50,037 nt of DNA from Phycisphaerales bacterium UBA7800. GTDB taxonomy: Bacteria > Planctomycetota > Phycisphaerae > Phycisphaerales > Phycisphaeraceae. Numbering within the stretch: position 1 is the first letter of the stretch; each line of letters opens with the position of its first letter. The notes under the pieces were generated by a model. It searched no databases and was not told the DNA's origin. It saw only the letters and a list, made by a program, of their open reading frames with translations. Position numbers and translations under genes: made by a program. Shown in pieces: positions 46,367 to 50,037 of this stretch. Location: NCBI GenBank assembly GCA_002480565.1, contig DLCK01000062.1:1-50037 (forward strand), written 5' to 3'.

Positions 46367-49300
46367 ATGTACCATCGTACAGTGTCACTGCTATCGGTCT
46401 GCTTGCATCGTTTGTATGGACGGTTGTTATGCGGCGTTCATTGCGGGGTGGTATTGGCAGTATTCATGGTGATGCAATTGCCTGTACAGGCTCAAATCAA
46501 TGCGTTGGTGAATCTGGATTTTGATTCGGATGCTACGGAACTGACATCAAATTTCACCGAGCATGGTCTGACAGGTAGCACCACATTTTCCTATCAGACT
46601 GCTGGTGGTCTGGGCAATTCGCCGCGCGTGTATGTGGCTGGGAACTTCGATATTCTCCGGTATAACACGCCTTTTTCCGGCATTTCGACTACAGATACCG
46701 GTTACACGGTTTCAACCTTTTTCAAAGCAGTTTCCACAATCAATGGTCTTAACGGCAACTATTCCATCGGTACCGCATTACTGCCGAATACCAACTCAGT
46801 CATGGGAATCAATACCACAGGCACGGCCTATCTCACTGCGCAGGTCAGTGCTCTGGCTACACCATCAGGCACGCCGACACAATATGTGGTAAATCTGCGA
46901 TCATGGAATGGCAGTAGCTACATCATCACGTCCAGTTCCAATGTATTCACCTTGACATCAGGCAACTGGTGCAAACTCACCACAACCTACAAACTCACCA
47001 GCAGCGATACGTTTTCCGCGACGATCACCATCGATGATTACGGTGCAGACGGTAGCAACTCGCCCGTACGCATCATCACCTATAACAGCACACCCTTGAG
47101 TAACAGCAGTATTCTCAACGCAGATCAACTGTGGGTCACACTGAAAACCGGTGCGCCCGTTGGATGTGGCACCAACTCGCTGGATGATTTTTATGTCGAT
47201 CCATTCCCGCAGCCAACATGGCATCCGGTGAACACTCTGCTCAATAAAAATTTTGATGCTGTCTCCACAGATCTGACATCCCATTTCACCGAGCATGGTC
47301 TGACAGGTAGCACCACATTTTCCTATCAGACCGCCGGTGGTCTGGACAATTCACCACATGTGTATGTGGCAGGAAACTTCGACATACTCCGCTATAACAC
47401 ACCCTTTGCGGGCTTTTCGACTGCAGACACCGGCTATACCATTTCAACCTTTTTCAAAGCAGACTCCACGACCAATGGTCTTAACGGTAATTACTCCATC
47501 GGCACAGCGTTACTGCCTGATGCCAACTCAGTGATGGGGCAGAATACCACGGGCACGGCTTATCTCACTGCTCAAGTCAGCGCACAGGCCACACCAGCAG
47601 GCACGCCGACGCAATATGTGGTAAATCTGCGATCATGGAATGGCAGCAGCTACATCATCACGTCCAGTTCCAATGTGTTCACGTTGACAAAAGGTAATTG
47701 GTGCAAACTCACCACAACCTACAAACTCACCGGCAGCGATACGTTTTCCGCGACGATCACCATCGATGACTTTGGGGCAGACGGTACCAGTTCACCAACG
47801 CGTGTCATTACCTATAACAGTACATCCTTGAGTAACAGCAGTATTCTCAACGCAGATCAATTGTGGGTCTCGCTGAAAACCGGGGCGCCCGTAGGATGTG
47901 GCACGAATGCGTTGGATGATTTGACCATCAGCCTCTATCCCGATCCTGCCATTGCAGAACGCCAGTTTCCCAGTGATGCAGGATTCACTGATGTGACTTT
48001 ACCGCCATACAATGCTGCAGGTGATGGTGTAACGGATGATACCGCTGCGATTCAACAAGCCATCAATGATCACACGGGTGTGATCTATTTACCCAATGGC
48101 ACATACAAAGTCAGTGACCGACTTGTATTCAAAGATACGTCAGGCAATTGGGCATGTTTCCGAATGATCCAGGGACAAAGCCGTGATAAAACCATCATCA
48201 AACTCGCCGATCAATGTGTTGGATTCATGGATGCCAATGCCCCCAAGGCGGTGTTGTATACGGCCTCACAAAACACATGGAATCCTGAAACCGGCTCAGG
48301 TGATCAGGCCTTCATGAATTCCATTTGTAATCTCACGGTCGATGCGGGGTGTGGCAATGCAGGTGCGATCGGCATCGACTATCTGGCCAGCAATCAAGGG
48401 ACAATTCGTGATGTACTCATCCATTCATCTGACCCGGCAGGTCTCGGTAAATTCGGCCTATCGACCACACGTTCTGTTGGGCCGTGTCTAATTAAAAACC
48501 TCGAAATCCGCGGCTTTGACATAGGTTGGAATGCGTCGGGTGGGACACTGAATATCACTGCCGAAAACATCACACTCAGTGATCAGGCAATATATGGCAT
48601 TCTCAATGACAACATGGAGTTGGTCATCGCTAACCTTGTCAGTGACAACACGGTGCCTGCCATCCATGATCAGTCAGGTTCCATCTATGGCAATCCGTCT
48701 GTCTTGGTCTTGAATCATGCACAATTGCGTGGCGGAGCATCGGGAAACTATGCAATCGAATCCACCGGCAATATCTATCTGCGTGATGTGTTCACCAGTG
48801 GCTATTACGTCAACGCAGTTCGTCATAAAGGTGTCGATCTGATTGGCCCGTATTATGCGGATGTGGCCAAGCCAGATGCAAAATACTTAAGTGACGCACC
48901 AGTGGATACATTGAATCTTCCCGAAGAAATTACACCGCAACTTTGGGATACCGATTTGAGTCATTGGGTTAGTGTGGGGCAACCCAATGGCACAGATGAC
49001 ACTTCTTCAATTCAGTCTGCCATCAACAATGCACCACTGGGAAGCACGTTGTATTTCCCTTATGGCACCTACAAGGTGTCCGACACCATCACCATCGGCA
49101 GTCACATTCGACACGTGGTGGGTATGATGTCTACGATACGGGTGGCATCCAATCACACCTTCACTTCATCCAGCAATCCCAAGCCTGTCTTTCTGATTCA
49201 GACACCATCGGATTCGATCAATGCCACCGTGTTGGAGAATCTCTTTGTACGCATGGCAGGCATCACAGGTGCGACGGCTTTTGTCGATGCCAGTTCCAAA

Positions 49301-49837
49301 CCGCTGACGCTGCGCAACATCATGATCTATTGCTACGGTGGTGCCTACAACAACACCGGAACAGGCAAATTGTTTCTGGAAGATTTTGCTGCTCATGGGC
49401 AAAACGGTGATCGTGTCATCTGCAATAATCAGCTTGTCTGGGCACGACAACTGAATGTCGAAGCTGGATACAGCACTACCAAACCCATGGTCGAAAACAA
49501 CGGCTCAGTGATGTGGATTCTTGGATTCAAGACGGAACGAACAGCTACATTTCTGGCGACAACCAATGGCATGTCGCAAGTGCTTGGCGCGTATCACCTG
49601 GTCAATTCCGTTGATCCGGGCGTACCGGCATACACATGTGCCAATTCCCAGGTGAGTCTGACGTTTGCTACCAATGGGAACAATCCAAGTCTCAACCCAC
49701 CGCAAATCTTTGACAATTATCTGTCGCGAACAGGCACAGGACTCCAGACTTTGTATCTGCCACGCAGTGAAACCTACGGGCGCTACGGCAGCTCAAGTAA
49801 CTACCAACGCGAAATGATGCTGGTTAATAGTCAGTGA
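46367..49837 (+). CDS. Secreted double beta-helix (pectate-lyase/GH55-like) protein with duplicated N-terminal domain
   Basis: 1156 residues; signal peptide to about residue 43 (..QLPVQAQ). Two tandem domains follow: about 45-278 and 288-522. They are near-identical over most of their length at a spacing of exactly 732 bases (both contain HGLTGSTTFSYQTAGGL and NGNYSIGTALLP), and look like LamG/jelly-roll binding modules. Then come two beta-helix starts: GDGVTDDTAAIQQAINDHTG (about 546) and NGTDDTSSIQSAINNAPLGS (about 875), each followed by an xYxPxGTYKVSD segment. A pair of such starts is typical of GH55 and 'pectate lyase superfamily 3' proteins. Catalytic residues cannot be assigned. It is the last gene of the module; AAGGGA at about 46353 serves as ribosome binding site. 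Confidence 0.72.
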   Translation: MYHRTVSLLSVCLHRLYGRLLCGVHCGVVLAVFMVMQLPVQAQINALVNLDFDSDATELTSNFTEHGLTGSTTFSYQTAGGLGNSPRVYVAGNFDILRYNTPFSGISTTDTGYTVSTFFKAVSTINGLNGNYSIGTALLPNTNSVMGINTTGTAYLTAQVSALATPSGTPTQYVVNLRSWNGSSYIITSSSNVFTLTSGNWCKLTTTYKLTSSDTFSATITIDDYGADGSNSPVRIITYNSTPLSNSSILNADQLWVTLKTGAPVGCGTNSLDDFYVDPFPQPTWHPVNTLLNKNFDAVSTDLTSHFTEHGLTGSTTFSYQTAGGLDNSPHVYVAGNFDILRYNTPFAGFSTADTGYTISTFFKADSTTNGLNGNYSIGTALLPDANSVMGQNTTGTAYLTAQVSAQATPAGTPTQYVVNLRSWNGSSYIITSSSNVFTLTKGNWCKLTTTYKLTGSDTFSATITIDDFGADGTSSPTRVITYNSTSLSNSSILNADQLWVSLKTGAPVGCGTNALDDLTISLYPDPAIAERQFPSDAGFTDVTLPPYNAAGDGVTDDTAAIQQAINDHTGVIYLPNGTYKVSDRLVFKDTSGNWACFRMIQGQSRDKTIIKLADQCVGFMDANAPKAVLYTASQNTWNPETGSGDQAFMNSICNLTVDAGCGNAGAIGIDYLASNQGTIRDVLIHSSDPAGLGKFGLSTTRSVGPCLIKNLEIRGFDIGWNASGGTLNITAENITLSDQAIYGILNDNMELVIANLVSDNTVPAIHDQSGSIYGNPSVLVLNHAQLRGGASGNYAIESTGNIYLRDVFTSGYYVNAVRHKGVDLIGPYYADVAKPDAKYLSDAPVDTLNLPEEITPQLWDTDLSHWVSVGQPNGTDDTSSIQSAINNAPLGSTLYFPYGTYKVSDTITIGSHIRHVVGMMSTIRVASNHTFTSSSNPKPVFLIQTPSDSINATVLENLFVRMAGITGATAFVDASSKPLTLRNIMIYCYGGAYNNTGTGKLFLEDFAAHGQNGDRVICNNQLVWARQLNVEAGYSTTKPMVENNGSVMWILGFKTERTATFLATTNGMSQVLGAYHLVNSVDPGVPAYTCANSQVSLTFATNGNNPSLNPPQIFDNYLSRTGTGLQTLYLPRSETYGRYGSSSNYQREMMLVNSQ
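46500..47930 (+). repeat. Intragenic tandem duplication, 732-base period
   Basis: For example GAGCATGG occurs at 46559 and 47291, and GGTCTTAACGG at matching offsets. Synonymous differences are scattered along the copies, so the duplication is not brand new. Confidence 0.85.
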
Positions 49838-49841
49838 GATT

Positions 49842-50037
49842 TGTAGCGGCGCAGCAGACTGTTGTGCTGGTTCGGCACGGCAAGTTTTACGAGTCCCAGA
49901 CACACCGGATTTAGTTTAGTTCCGCCCTGAAAGCACTTAACGCGCATGCTGTAGCATTCGTATCTCCATGCATCGTTCAGTAAATATGTGGATTTTGATC
50001 GGATTCTTACGCCGCAAGACGGTGCACGGTAATTTTG
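49842..50037 (-). mobile_element. 3' part of an IS copy running off the right edge
   Basis: Begins TGTAGCGGCGCAGCAGACTG (49842), like the ends at 37055 and 16152, five bases after the beta-helix gene stop. At the edge, minus strand, the codons KITVHRLAA then TAA (50007-50009) match the last residues of the transposase at 37215 (KITVTRHAA). The main part of the element lies outside the window. Confidence 0.65.

Noticed and set aside
1..50037. CRISPR arrays, rRNA, riboswitches, replication origin
   Set aside because: No regularly spaced repeats, rRNA segments, recognisable riboswitch cores or DnaA-box clusters were seen.

Overview
The window looks like a carbohydrate-utilisation (CAZyme) region from a PVC-superphylum bacterium, most likely a planctomycete of the Phycisphaerae type or a lentisphaerote. 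The reason is the combination of several prepilin-like proteins with the FTLIELLVVISI N-terminus and an H-X9-DG-like C-terminus, very long secreted glycoside hydrolases, several one-component regulators with sugar-binding sensor domains, and no SusC/SusD pair. The taxonomic call is inference; there is no rRNA or housekeeping gene to anchor it.

Layout. 1-2.6 kb: a sliver of a gene at the left edge and a GH65-like enzyme. 2.75-3.8 kb: a beheaded prepilin gene and a degraded tRNA-Gly 3' half with its terminator. 4-11 kb: prepilin, secreted GH42-like enzyme, GntR/PBP regulator, GH63-like cytosolic enzyme. 11.2-16.1 kb: GH43-like propeller enzyme divergent from a LacI regulator, then a secreted GH51-like enzyme and a prepilin. 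16.1-17.5 kb: relics of an insertion sequence (IS) end, a 5'-truncated nucleoside hydrolase and an integrase C-terminus. 17.7-28.1 kb: prepilin, giant GH2-like protein, GH36-like enzyme, XylR-type AraC regulator, unknown propeller-like protein. 28.1-29.1 kb: a broken Wadjet JetC-like gene and a second integrase C-terminus. 29.2-37 kb: LacI, prepilin, secreted GH39-like enzyme, mutarotase, DUF6259-like protein. 37-39.6 kb: an IS transposase with an amber stop, a broken AlbA_2-domain gene and a second tRNA-Gly 3' half with intact terminator. 39.6-49.8 kb: LacI with a strong promoter/operator, prepilin, secreted GH2 enzyme and a double beta-helix protein. The right edge is the tail of another IS copy.

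How it works together (inference). Five times over, one sugar-sensing regulator, one prepilin-like protein and one large exported glycoside hydrolase sit side by side, with cytosolic glycosidases or a mutarotase added. This suggests parallel substrate-specific modules: the exported enzyme cuts a glycan, the pseudopilin may help display, export or bind it, products enter by transporters encoded elsewhere, and cytosolic enzymes finish the breakdown. The modules are separated by debris of mobile and defence genes, so the region seems to have grown by insertion and accretion. The paired tRNA-Gly remnants at 3.5 and 39.3 kb are candidate scars of an integrated island.
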